Shown here: one piece after another, positions 10,812 to 24,125 of the stretch
Numbering within the stretch: the first letter of the stretch is position 1
Layout of the letters: every line of letters starts with the position of its first letter
Origin: Actinomortierella ambigua
Taxonomy: Eukaryota; Mortierellomycota; Mortierellomycetes; Mortierellales; Mortierellaceae
NCBI GenBank assembly: GCA_016098155.1
Contig: JAAAJB010000079.1
Location: 1 to 64,000 of the forward strand
Direction of reading: 5' to 3'
DNA length: 64,000 bases
Program-made: the position numbers and the translations under genes
Notes under the pieces: generated by a model
What the model saw: only the letters and a program-made list of their open reading frames with translations
Told to the model about the DNA's origin: nothing
Databases searched by the model: none

Positions 10812-11624
10812 TTGCTCTCCTTTGATTTCTTTTTTGTGGTGGTGGGGGGGGGGGCGACAGGTCAATGGAGAATGAAGGAATCAAGATGGAGTTGTCCTTG
10901 GAGCACCTCTTCCAGGGAACAAAACGGCCATTTGCGGAAGGTTGCACAAAAAGAACGGCGGAACAAGACAAGAATGACCTGCGCAGACCCTAGTAGCTTG
11001 GAGAAACAAAGTCCATCTCCCATAAGAGGCGGAGCAAATGCACTGTTCACGTCTTTACTCCCTCGCAATTTGCAAACAACACCAAATCAATATCCATACG
11101 ACAGCAGGTCAAAGTTGTGGTTTTGATTTCAAAAAACTCTCTTTCGAGAACCTTTCTGTGCCCAGGCTGTTTATTAGAGACTCACGCCATTTTTCGTTTT
11201 CTCCCACATTTCAACTCGCTCTCCTCCTTCACCATCGAATGCACAAAAAAAAAGAGGGTATCCTTCTCAAAATCCTTCAAGGAGCTGGGATGGAAGGGGG
11301 TAAAAAAAAAGACAACCTCAAGGGGAAGCAAACAAAATAGAAAAAAAGGATAAAAGAAGCAAATGTAAAAAAAGAAGGGAGAAGAAAGAAAAAAAAACGT
11401 GACATGGAAGTAGACGGTAAAATATATAGTCCACACGCGATCGTGAGACAGACAATAATACCATTTTCCCCATTCATCTCTTGTTTTTTTTCTCGTTTTC
11501 CAGTTTTTTTCAGGTTTGTGTTTTTTCTCGTCTTGCAAAGGAGGAGGAAGGTCAGGGATGGGACAAAGACCTTGCTTCACCTACAAAAAAACACTCGAGG
11601 AGCATGTGTGTTTTTTTTGATTGT
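10812..11624. other. intergenic between decarboxylase start and PAB1 stop
   Basis: Holds the decarboxylase promoter side and the PAB1 3' untranslated region. The PAB1-proximal part (11230-11600) is strongly A/T biased with poly-A and poly-T runs on the plus strand. Open frames here are made by these runs and show no family signal. Confidence 0.5.
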
Positions 11625-14781
<3,157 letters not shown>

Positions 14782-14837
14782 TCAAGAAGCAAGGGCTCGA
14801 AGGAAGAGGCGAGGAGGATGAGGAGGATGAAGAGAGG

Positions 14838-14871
14838 TTTTTTTTGTGGGTTTTTTTTTGTTTTTTTTTAA
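14838..14871 (-). promoter_or_regulatory. A-rich element in the PAB1 5' leader
   Basis: On the transcript strand this is a series of three A runs of eight or nine bases, broken by single C/T bases and a short CCCAC, ending about 90 nt upstream of the PAB1 start. Animal PABP mRNAs are known to be repressed by PABP binding to A-rich leader sequence. That this element works the same way is inference. Confidence 0.4.
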
Positions 14872-15926
14872 TGGAACCTTTTTGGGCGCGCTGGGCAGAG
14901 ACGGTCCGAAAGGGTCTTTTAAAAAAAAAAAATGGATGGAGAGAAAGAGAGAAGAAAGAGGAAAGAGGGTGCAATTACATCTCCATGTTGACCTCTTTTG
15001 TTTGTTTTTTTTCCAGCAGGTCCCTCAGCTGCTGGGTGACTCTTTCTGTTGCTGGTGCAGCTGCTGCATCTGCCCAACTGGTTTTGAAAGACCCATTAAG
15101 GGGTGCAGTCACGGAGCATTTTTTTTCTTTGGATGTATTGGTGGCGCATCCGCCTCTCTCATCCTCTCATGCACATGTAGACATAGAATAATATACCTTT
15201 CTCCACTCTTTTTTTTTTCATCAAGATATGCACCCTTCCCTTGATTAGCATAGTCTTTATCTCGTCTCCCATTAGAAAAAAAAATAGAACACCTTTGACT
15301 CTGGTTTCTTGGCATCATTCTTCAAGCAGTTGATCAGGTGGTCATGGTACGAGCCATGCCATACCATGCCAACCATGCCGTCCATTTGGATAGCAAAGAG
15401 ATCGACTGACAGGGTGAAGACAACAGAGAGGGGTGGGGGGGGGTGGACAAAGAACAGCGGGGGGGGGGAAGAGAGAGCGGCTAGCTGCTTGCTTCTTCTG
15501 TTTTGTCTCCTGATTCTCGGCAACCCTCTTGTGACATTGCCCTCTCTCTCCTCTCCCCTCTCTCTCCTCTTACCACACAGCTCCCTCCTTCTCTTCTTCC
15601 TCTTCTTCCTCTTCCTTTTTTTCCTTTCCTTGCCCCAACAGGTTGTAAGGAAGAAGAAAGAAGGACGTTTGGAAAGGTAGGCATGCGAGGAGAGCATGGG
15701 CCAGCAGAAGCAGGGTTGGCTCAATGTGTTCATATCGTGAAATTCACAGCATGCAGAGACAACAAAACATTTCATATGAGCCGTGCCTCTTCTCTTTCGT
15801 TTGACCACTGCTCACGCTTCTCCATATATCCACTTTAAAGAAACCATTTTAAGCATCTACCCTCCCTTCATCATACACGCATACACCATTCGCCACTCCT
15901 CCCCCCTTTTTCCCTTCCTCTCTATA
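14872..15926. other. intergenic, low-complexity rich
   Basis: Upstream region shared by PAB1 (leftward) and the unknown gene at 15927 (rightward), so a divergent promoter region. It has poly-T runs, a G-rich patch (15430-15475), and a long C/T-rich tract (15540-15640). No coding frame with family content was found. Confidence 0.5.
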
Positions 15927-17456
15927 ATGCTTCGTTCACCTGGTTCTGATGGTCATGCAATGCAGATGGGAGACTCTTCGAACGAGCGACATGTCACATT
16001 GCAAGAGGATGATGCCATGACAGACACTTGTGTAGTAGAGAGGCCCCCAATAGTCCTCCTGTCGCAGCAGCTGCCGTCGCAGAGTCACCAAAACGACATT
16101 CTTCAGCAACTCTACCACTCGTACCAGACGCAGACTGGCCACCCCTCTAGTGGCTTCGTGCAAGATCCATCCCAAGAACAACTGTTTCATCAGCTTCAAC
16201 AGCAGCAGCAGCATCAACAGGCAGTGTCTGGCGTCACTGTTTTCTATCGCCACAAGCGAAGTCTATCTGCGCCTCTGATGCTCAAGGGTCAAGCAGGCAT
16301 GCAGCAACAACAGGCAACTGCTGAGCAAGACCCCGTGACAGGTGCCGACAACGACGTGGACATGGACCAGGATGCCACGCAGTCGGCGGATCAAGACTGC
16401 CACCGTGATGCTCGGCGTTCACCACCGACTATCGTCGATCAGGTGACACAGGAAGGACAATCGACCCATGTTGCCTCATCACCATCGTCATCACTTATTC
16501 CTCAACCCACCGTCGACTACAGTAAAATCTACGCCAGCCGTGAGACTTTCTGGGCATCCTTGCCACGTTACCATCGCCACAAGATCTATGCCTCGATCGG
16601 TCAATCTCATCCAGATCACAAGGACACTGCGCTCAGTGGCACTCACTACAGTTCATCATCGAAGGGCGCCATCTCCAAAGTGGCCTACCCCCCTTCGCAG
16701 AACCTACCTCGATCCATTCGATGCTTCTACAAGTTGACCCCGTCTCGTCAGTGGACAACAGTATCGAACCTATCATCATTCTCTTCGCCCTCATCGTCAG
16801 TCACATCGCTTCGGCCTAATGCAAATGATCTGTTGTCGCACCCGCCATGGGATGCAGCGATGGGCATTGGTCGCATAGTCCTGAGATCGTCTCCTTCGCC
16901 TTCAGGGGTCACCAAGGCCGCCCAGCGATCTAGACTCCCCATCCACATCCGTCACTACACCAGTCGCACCCACCGAAGACCGGGCATTTGTGTTCGATCG
17001 CCGACGATGGCGCAGAACGAGGCTGCGAAAAGGCAGGAGTCATCGTCATCACCACCACCATCACCATCATCACCATCACCCCTGTCACCTTCACAGCCCC
17101 AATCTCATCATCTCTTAGACCGCATGGAACCAGCTGAGCAAAAACAGTACAAGGTTCACTCGGATGATCTCCATCCCTATCAGACCACGTTTGACCATGG
17201 CTCCTCGCACGTGCTGCACTTGGCAGCATCGGCGCCAGCAGCCAGTTCCACTGTAGGAACGAGGGATATTGGAGCGATGGATCGCCTAGCCGCAACCAGT
17301 TTACGCAACCGGCTATGGGCACATCAGCGAGGCGGACTGCTCAACGTTGTAGGGACTGGGGATGGTGGCGACAGTGGAGGAGGAGGGTCCGGAAGTGCCA
17401 GCACCAAGAGCAACGTTGATCGGTTAATCGAAGAACTCAACCGTTGGCAAGTCTGA
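15927..17456 (+). CDS. Ser/Gln/Pro-rich protein of unknown function
   Basis: One open exon of 509 codons from the ATG at 15927. The frame opens further upstream at 15783, but that part is pyrimidine-rich leader. The protein is low complexity: Gln/His-rich at residues 80-130, Ser/Pro-rich tracts such as SSSSPPPSPSSPSPLSPS near 370-390, and a Gly-rich tail. A short near-repeat, KIYASRETFWASLPRYHRH then KIYASIGQ, occurs in the middle. The C terminus (NVDRLIEELNRWQV) may be a short helix. I recognise no domain. The composition resembles disordered fungal regulators or adaptors, which is inference only. It lies 139 bp upstream of KTI12 on the same strand. Confidence 0.6.
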   Translation: MLRSPGSDGHAMQMGDSSNERHVTLQEDDAMTDTCVVERPPIVLLSQQLPSQSHQNDILQQLYHSYQTQTGHPSSGFVQDPSQEQLFHQLQQQQQHQQAVSGVTVFYRHKRSLSAPLMLKGQAGMQQQQATAEQDPVTGADNDVDMDQDATQSADQDCHRDARRSPPTIVDQVTQEGQSTHVASSPSSSLIPQPTVDYSKIYASRETFWASLPRYHRHKIYASIGQSHPDHKDTALSGTHYSSSSKGAISKVAYPPSQNLPRSIRCFYKLTPSRQWTTVSNLSSFSSPSSSVTSLRPNANDLLSHPPWDAAMGIGRIVLRSSPSPSGVTKAAQRSRLPIHIRHYTSRTHRRPGICVRSPTMAQNEAAKRQESSSSPPPSPSSPSPLSPSQPQSHHLLDRMEPAEQKQYKVHSDDLHPYQTTFDHGSSHVLHLAASAPAASSTVGTRDIGAMDRLAATSLRNRLWAHQRGGLLNVVGTGDGGDSGGGGSGSASTKSNVDRLIEELNRWQV

Positions 17457-17595
17457 ACTCTTGCATATTTGTGTAGCCATAGAGTTTTTAACATAAAAAA
17501 AAAAATGTGACTCGCTCAAATTTCTTACCTTCCGCTGGCCGTTGATTTTTTTTCCCCCTGCGTTGCAGCTTGTACCAGTTCACAGCATCCTTGCC

Positions 17596-18772
17596 ATGCC
17601 ACTGATCACATTGTCTGGATTGCCATCAAGTGGCAAGTCGAGGCGCGCAGCAGAACTCAAGCAGTTTCTGGAACAAAAATTGCAACAGCAGGCGCAGGAA
17701 GATCCCGCAGCGGCAAAACAATTTCGCATCCATGTCATCAGCGACGAGAGTCTGAAGCTGGACAAACACCAGGCCTACAACACCGCTGCGGACGAAAAGA
17801 AAGCTCGAGGCGCCCTCATGTCGGCTGTCGAGCGACTGCTTTCCAAGGATGATATCGTGATTGCTGATGGTTTGAATTACATCAAGGGATTCCGATATCA
17901 ACTCTACTGCCTTGCGCGTGCCATTGGTACCCCTCATTGTGTGGTAAGGAAGGGTGGGATGCATTGGTTTTGTTTTCCTCAAACTCTTGTTCTCCTCAAA
18001 CTCTTGTTCTATTCAAAAAGAAGGGGATGGGTTCGACACATGTAGACTCACCATCATGAATTGTCGCACTGCCAATAGATCTTCACTGTGTGCCCAATTG
18101 ACCAAGCTCGGACATGGAACAAGGCCACACAGGCCTACCCAGAAAAGATTTTCGAGGAGCTGGTGATGAGATTCGAGGAACCGGATGCCAACACCCGGTG
18201 GGATGGACCCCTGTTCTCCATCTTACCCGAGGACCCGAGCCTTCCAATGGATCACATCTGGGATGCTGTCATCCTCAAGAAGCCCCCACCTCCAAATCTG
18301 TCGACTGTCGTGGTAACGTTGATCATCCAGGAGCAGCAAAGAAAACTTGGTTTGTCACAAGATTACCTTGAGGTGCTATTTTGTTTTTGTCTATTACTTA
18401 CGCCCAGTCTCTCTACTTGACATATCGTCCCCCCCCCTCGCGCGATATTCTGTTCTATTTGTCTTCCTTTTATCGCACGGAGTGTAGAAGGTTGTCCAGG
18501 AAACCAACTACCTGTACGAGTTTGATCAGACGACGCAAAACGTTGTCCAGGCCATTTTAGACGCTCAGAAATCGGGCGTACCCACAACACAGATTGTTGC
18601 ACCCCTGTCCTCGATCCCCGTGCGACTGCCACCAACGCGTACCGCGACGTTGAGCGAGTTGCGGCGACTTCGTCGACAGTTCACGACCATCAACAAGATG
18701 CGCACGATGCTGAGCATGAATCGCGTCGCCGAGGCGTTTGTCGAGTACCTCAATCAGAATCTGAATTCCTGA
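17596..18772 (+). CDS. KTI12: KTI12, Elongator-associated P-loop protein
   Basis: Three exons: 17596-17943, 18079-18312 and 18488-18772, giving 288 residues. The start is set by MPLITLSGLPSSGKS, which opens the P-loop (GLPSSGKS, Walker A). HCVIFTVCPIDQARTWN is recreated across intron 1, and TNYLYEFDQTTQNVV opens the C-terminal tRNA-binding region that ends with the Arg/Leu-rich helix ELRRLRRQFTTIN. KTI12 is an ATPase that supports Elongator in wobble-uridine tRNA modification. Length is close to the family norm. The intron 2 boundary could shift by three bases (acceptor 18487 or 18490). Intron 1 holds a short tandem duplication of CTCAAACTCTTGTTCTC. Upstream ATG-like starts add only leader sequence. 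Confidence 0.92.
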
Positions 18773-19097
18773 GATATGATGTTGAATGCTAATGTACAAT
18801 ATTTATTCCCACGAGTCGTTTTTTCGTGTATGTCATTGTGTGAGGAGGAGAGTTGCGAAAAAGACTTGCTTGTGTCAAAAAAAAGGACGAGTGATTGAAG
18901 TGCGCGGAACAAAAAAAAAATCTAGTGGCAGGATGCGGGTGGTGGGGGAAGGGGTAAAAAAGTCTTTCTTGACGTGAAATTGGTGGGTGTGGTTGGTCGT
19001 ACCACCTTCAAAAGTCAAAAACACGGATTTTGTTACTTGGACGGAACAGAACAATCGAGGACGGACAAGGAAGGGAGAAGGGGGAGGTTGGCGCCGC

Positions 19098-19433
19098 TTA
19101 ATCGTAGACGTGGATGATTCCATGAACAAGGGTCCAGAACAGGATGAAACTCAACAGGGTGCCAAAGATGCCATCCGTGAAGCAATCGAGTGGGTTGCGG
19201 AAGTAGCGTCCGGGCTGGAACTTGACCTTGAGCGCAAAGATCAGGGCGGACATGAAGATGGATCCGACGAGATAGAAAATGAACCCAGACCAGTTGGTTA
19301 AGCCCAAGATACCAGCAGCGAGACCAAGCACAGCCGCGTAGGATGAGCGGATAAAGGTGATGGTCTGAGAGTTCTTTGCGATGAACAGGTCGACATACAA
19401 GGCGTCCTCGGGGTTAATCTGCGCGCTCGACAT
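19098..19433 (-). CDS. EMC6: ER membrane complex subunit 6
   Basis: Intronless frame of 111 residues, the usual length for EMC6. It begins MSSAQINPEDALYVDLFIA and has hydrophobic segments at about residues 31-45 (YAAVLGLAAGILGL), 49-68 (SGFIFYLVGSIFMSALIFAL) and 92-107 (TLLSFILFWTLVHGII), matching the three transmembrane helices of the family. The conserved PGRYF and FTDGIFG elements are present. EMC6 is a core part of the insertase that helps tail-anchored and multi-pass proteins into the ER membrane. It is convergent with KTI12: the two stop codons are about 325 bp apart. That gap holds short A runs and no other gene. Confidence 0.93.
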   Translation of the reverse strand: MSSAQINPEDALYVDLFIAKNSQTITFIRSSYAAVLGLAAGILGLTNWSGFIFYLVGSIFMSALIFALKVKFQPGRYFRNPLDCFTDGIFGTLLSFILFWTLVHGIIHVYD

Positions 19434-20431
19434 GCTGGGTAAGTAGATGAGTTAGGGGAAAGCGAGATGATGCCGTTGGGAAGAGTGAAAACCCAAAAAG
19501 GGAGTGAGCCTTTGAGGTGGGTGGGTGGCTTGGCTCAAATTCAAAGGTGGTGCCGTGGGTGGTGGTGAACTATGAACGTAGATGGGGATGTGGTATGAAC
19601 AAAGAGCTCTCTTCTTACCTCGCGATATCTTTCGTTTAGATGACTGTAGCAACCAAAACAAAAAAGACATGGCGAGAACTCACTTTGGTCGAGAAACTGC
19701 CTATTTTTGTATTGCTCGTTTTTCGCCTGGCTGATCGTTATGCGGCGCAAGTGAGAGGCCTCTCGCATCCGAGCCTTTTGGCTCCGTTTGGTGGTGTGCA
19801 AGTACAATCTCTCCGTGTTCCGTTTCCACTCCACTTGCCGTTCATTAGAAAGCGGTGTCTCTGTACCGCCTAACAAAAGATTCTGCGAGCGAGCAGAATC
19901 GAAGCCTAGAAGGACTTGACCGCTGAGCCTTAAGATGGCGACCATCGCTCATGGATCATGAACGTATTGGGAATATGATACGAGTGCTCAGTCGCCTGAC
20001 GATGTTGTCTATAGCCGCTCAAGTAACATCGCATTTTGCGTTGCTTCTAAAAACCGGCTACATCTCGGGCTTCGCAGGGCTGAGTGTTCGATCGCGGGGC
20101 AACCCCGCATGGAGCATCAGCGTGTTGGGTAATTGCCCGTTGGTTTGGCCAAATTTCCCGTGGCACAAAGGTCACCATCTCTTGGCGGATCTTTTTGAAG
20201 GGTTCTTTTGTCAGCAAAGTATGGAGTATCTTGGCTGAAATTCATTAGAGACCTAGAGTCTTTCAGCAACAGACTGACTATCTCCCGCAGACTCGATCCC
20301 TTGGCTAGCTGGTTATGGGCATTGAAGAAACGAGCCGGTGCCTTGTCTGCCATGAGTTTGTCTGTGCGACTGATACTTGGAGAGAGGGCTTCAGGCGATT
20401 TCTTACAACTGGCTGCCAAGCCAGGGTCACG
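19434..20431. other. intergenic between EMC6 and YRA1
   Basis: Upstream sequence of both EMC6 (leftward) and YRA1 (rightward). It contains two perfect short hairpins: GATTCTGC/GCAGAATC with a 6-nt loop at 19879-19900, and GCGGGG/CCCCGC with a 3-nt loop near 20094-20108. I see no protein-coding frame with family content and no tRNA that folds. Confidence 0.4.
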
Positions 20432-20450
20432 TCACGTGAGTGTGACGTAA
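20432..20450. promoter_or_regulatory. E-box plus CRE-like pair upstream of YRA1
   Basis: The palindrome TCACGTGA (20432-20439, CACGTG core) is followed after three bases by TGACGTAA (20443-20450, CREB/ATF-type half site). The pair lies about 390 bp upstream of the YRA1 start codon. bHLH and bZIP factors bind such sites; use here is inferred. Confidence 0.4.
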
Positions 20451-20841
20451 TTCGGGCTGGACTGTGGTCCACCAAATTGATTGCGCCTCCCTCCTGCCCC
20501 CTCTCTCCTCCCTCTATTTTCGCTTTTTCCCCTTTCGACTCTCTCTTTTTTCCTCAACACATCCTCTTCATCTGCCACCTCCCTCCTCATCTCTCGTCTC
20601 CATCTGTAAGTGAAATCGCTGCTTATTTTCTTGCCTTCCTTGCCTTCGTTGCCTTGACTTGGTCCTCACTGCGATTCTTGGCCACAGCATACTTACTCAG
20701 ACCCTTTTTTTTTGGATGTATCATCTTCATAGGTTGACCTCGCGATCAAACTAGCCCTCTTCCCTTCATCAGTCCTGCCAAGTTCAGCCAATCATCCCCA
20801 CCAAACCCTCTCTCCTTACCACCACTACTTCACAATCCAAA

Positions 20842-23474
20842 ATGTCGTCCGCTCTTGACATGTCGCTCGAAGACATCATCAAGGCCCAGAGGGGCAGCAA
20901 CTCCCGCCGTGGCAACTCGCGCGGCAACTCGCGCGGCAACACCCGCTCGAGCGGCGGCCCTGCCCGTAACACTCGCCAGAGCCACGCCAACAAGCCCTAC
21001 CAACAGAACATGCAGCAGTACCGCGCTGCTCCTGTTGCTGCGCTCCACACGGCCACTATCCGCCAGAGCGTCCCTGATGGCTCCAAGATGCAGGTCTCCA
21101 ATCTTGACTTCCGTGTCACCGCTGAGGATTTGAAGGTAATAATTTGAGCAAAGCAAACAGTAGTGTTGTGCTCTTGCACGCCTGCTTCTGCTTTTGCCTC
21201 TGCTGCAGTAGAGTCTGGCCCAACCACCACCCGCATCTCTCCCCTGCTCCTGCCTAGCTGTACGGCTTGACGACCGTCCCTAGGAGACAAGGGAGAGAGG
21301 GAGGCGCTTGTATTGGGTCCATACCTATCGACTGCCGCCCTCGACTGCCGTCGTACCTTGTTCGTTTGCTCGCTCTCTTCCGTCTCTTTCTCCCGTCTTG
21401 GGCGAAAACGAGCACCTAGCCCCTTTGTGGTTCAAGACTTCTCTTGCTCTCGTTCTCCTTGCTCTCCTGTCCCATCCCTCCTTTTCGAGGTTGTTCGATT
21501 GTCATTTCCCGGGCTTGCGACTTTTTTTGGGGGGGAAGAGAGGCCCAAAGAGCGAGCCAGGGAATCCTATTGGAGCAGAATCCTATTGGAGCAGCTCTCT
21601 CTATTTATCTCCAGTCATCTGCTTCTGGTGTGCTGCCCTCTCGTCGCCTTCTTCTTGGCCTGTCACGCCGTGAGCTCCTCGAATGGCCTGGCAGACCTTG
21701 ATATGAGCTATTGCTGACCTGAGCATGGCATGGAGACGACTTGATGAGGCAAGCCCCTTTCGCCAAGGACAACCCTCCTTCCTCCTCCCCCCTTGCGGTG
21801 TTGACGAATTCGACCTCGACTCTCCCCGACGGTGTGGTGGTTTGGATTGGTTGTGTTTTCCTGACCGAGATTGGAGGATAGAAAGGGCTGCAAGTTTTCA
21901 ACGGCTGCGTGTATTGAAGCACGGAGAGCTTGAGGAAGATGGATCAAGACGATGGATCTCGTGTCCAGTTTGTTTGCCCCTGGCCCCTCCAGGTCTCCAA
22001 GTGCCTTGATCGCTTTTTTTTTGTTTGCCTCCTGCCAGGTCGTCTGTCGATCGTCTGTCCGACTGTTGTTTTTTTTCCTCTGGAAAAAGGCTTCAACCAA
22101 CCGTCTCCTAGTCGGTGCCGATGGAATGCCATGTTGGTCTCGTTTTTTTTTACAGACGATGACCATCTTGTACCTCTGGGGTGCACTACTCGCAATGCTT
22201 TTGGGTAATGCTGAGGAGCCCCTATTGGTATCAAGCAAACATGCAGACAGTAGAGGAAGCACGGCAGGTCATGTTTGGCCAAGTCTCGCGACCTTCGCTC
22301 ACTGTTTGGACCACTTTCCAACAAGCTGACGCTGGATGGCCGACCCTTGTATGAAGGGTTTCAACGGATGTGAATACGACGGCAGCGACCAGGAGGAGGG
22401 CAGGACGCGAGAACGAGGCATTTCTGCTTGGCGGCTCAGGACAGCTAGCGTTGCTTGGTGGAGTAGCGAGAGGGATGAGGAAGAGAGTACCGGTCCGGCG
22501 ACGTGGTCATTGATGCGATCAAGATCAACACCAGTTGACGGGATGATGGGCCAGCATTATTTTTTTTTCTCTATCACAACCTCTCCGTTGTCCCCTTTGC
22601 ATATCCTCCCTCGTTTACGATCTCTTTGTGTTGTTGTTACATTGCATGGACTCGAGCACCACATACAGTACAGGCATAGGCAGGGCAGGGCAGGGCAGAG
22701 CATAGCGGAGCGGTGGCTGCCAACTCTACACTCCCTCCACAGCACCCCATCGAACGATTTCTATCTCCTTTTGTCGCCATGGAAAACCAACAACCCCGAC
22801 CTTCTCTTTCCCGCTTCTCTTTCCTTTTTTTTCTTGTCGTCGTTGCGTCGCCCTCGGTGTTTCAATGTTCAAATAGCTCGTCTTCTCGTCCCGTGTCGGC
22901 CCTCTGAAGAAGTGCACCCTCAACTACGACCAGAACGGCAAGTCTACCGGCACTGCTCTCGTCCACTTCACCCGCGTTGGTGATGCCAGCGTTGCCTACC
23001 AGCGCTTCAACGGCGTCCCCCTCGATGGTAAGAAATTTGTTAACTGGTTCTGTTATGTTATGCCATGCATGTATGCTACCTCTGAGCCTATTTCATTGAC
23101 TCGCTTTTTTTCGCTACAATGTTCTCGAACTTGTTCAGGCAAGCCCATGAAGATCGAGATCCTGACGGCACCCGTCGCGCCTGCCCCTGCCCCCGTTCCT
23201 CAGCAGCATGCCCCTCGGTATGATTCACTCTATTGGATATGACCAACGTCTCATTGTTAGTACGAGATCAATTCAATCTAACCACGCTTTTTGTATATTG
23301 TCTTGCTCTAATAGCCACACCAACAACCCAAGCCATCAGCAGCGTGGTGGTCGTGGTGGCGCTCCTCGTCGCGGCGGCCGCGGTGGCGGTCGCACCAGTG
23401 GTCCCCGTGAGGTCAAGAAGACAGCAGATCAACTGGATGCCGAGATGAACGACTACATGCAGGTCGATGCCTAA
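20842..23474 (+). CDS. YRA1: ALY/REF/YRA1 mRNA export adaptor
   Basis: Four exons: 20842-21135, 22877-23027, 23139-23217 and 23315-23474, giving 227 residues. The N terminus carries the UAP56/Sub2-binding motif (LDMSLEDIIKAQ), followed by an Arg/Gly/Ser-rich stretch. One RRM follows (about 80-160, with MQVSNLDFRV, LNYDQNGKSTGTALVHF and FNGVPLDGKPMKIEI). After a second RGG stretch comes a C-terminal motif (QLDAEMNDYM), the other conserved Sub2-binding element. The protein joins the TREX complex to spliced mRNA and hands it to the export receptor. Intron 1 is 1741 bp (21136-22876), far longer than most here, and interrupts the RRM. A probable 5' untranslated intron is GTAAGT at 20606 to AG at 20732. 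Exon 4 uses the acceptor at 23313-23314, the only one of those checked that keeps frame. Confidence 0.93.
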
Positions 23475-24125
23475 AAGCAGAAACGGGCGTTTCGCTTGTC
23501 CGACGTCTTCTGCCCCCTCTCCCTCTCTCTCCCTGCTTCTCTTTGTTTCATGGCACTCTAACAAGAGTTTATCTCAATGCTATCTTCCGTCTCTGCTCAT
23601 GCACGCCTTTGTTTGCCATATCTCAATGATCACTCGTAATGGCACTCGCCATTCGCACAGAATGGTTTACGCCTCAATTGTTGTATAGTCTCTTTCTCAT
23701 TAAAAACACCCCTACTCTTTCTGTACCTGTGTTTCTGATCATGCCTGGAAAGGGTACCTGTTTTTGCTTTGGCGCCATGGTAGTTCCCAGACCAAAACCC
23801 AATTAGTGCGTTTACCCACCAACAAGGAGGAAAAAGGGCGTCAATGTAACAGCCGTAGATTATTGTGCGACAATTCAATAATCCAAAAATAATTATTCTT
23901 TTTATTTCCTTGTTTGTATAAAGCCAGACATGGTTCGCTCGTTATATAACCTCAACAAGGCCCTCCCCTCCCTTCCAGGCATTCCTTTGCCAGTCCAACG
24001 ATCGTCGTTCATTTCCTCCACACACCTCCCAACACAGCTGCCCCCCTCTCTGTACTTTTAGCCCTCTTACAAGCGCCTTGAAAGGAGTAATATTGTTCTT
24101 GCTCCCTACCATAAAAAAGGAGTCC
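23475..24125. other. intergenic between YRA1 and the RING-CH gene
   Basis: YRA1 3' region followed by the leader of the RING-CH gene. From about 23972 onward this leader is the parent of three decayed copies at 27829, 30119 and 33291. Confidence 0.6.

Noticed and set aside
19865..19943. tRNA-like stretch on the minus strand (D-arm-like GGCTCAGCGGTCAAG, weak end pairing)
   Set aside because: No proper T arm or anticodon stem can be drawn, and the pairing of the ends needs wobbles and a mismatch. I keep only the short hairpin as a note.
22336..22983. 215-codon plus-strand frame
   Set aside because: It falls mostly inside the long YRA1 intron and only overlaps exon 2 in a different frame. It has no family signal.
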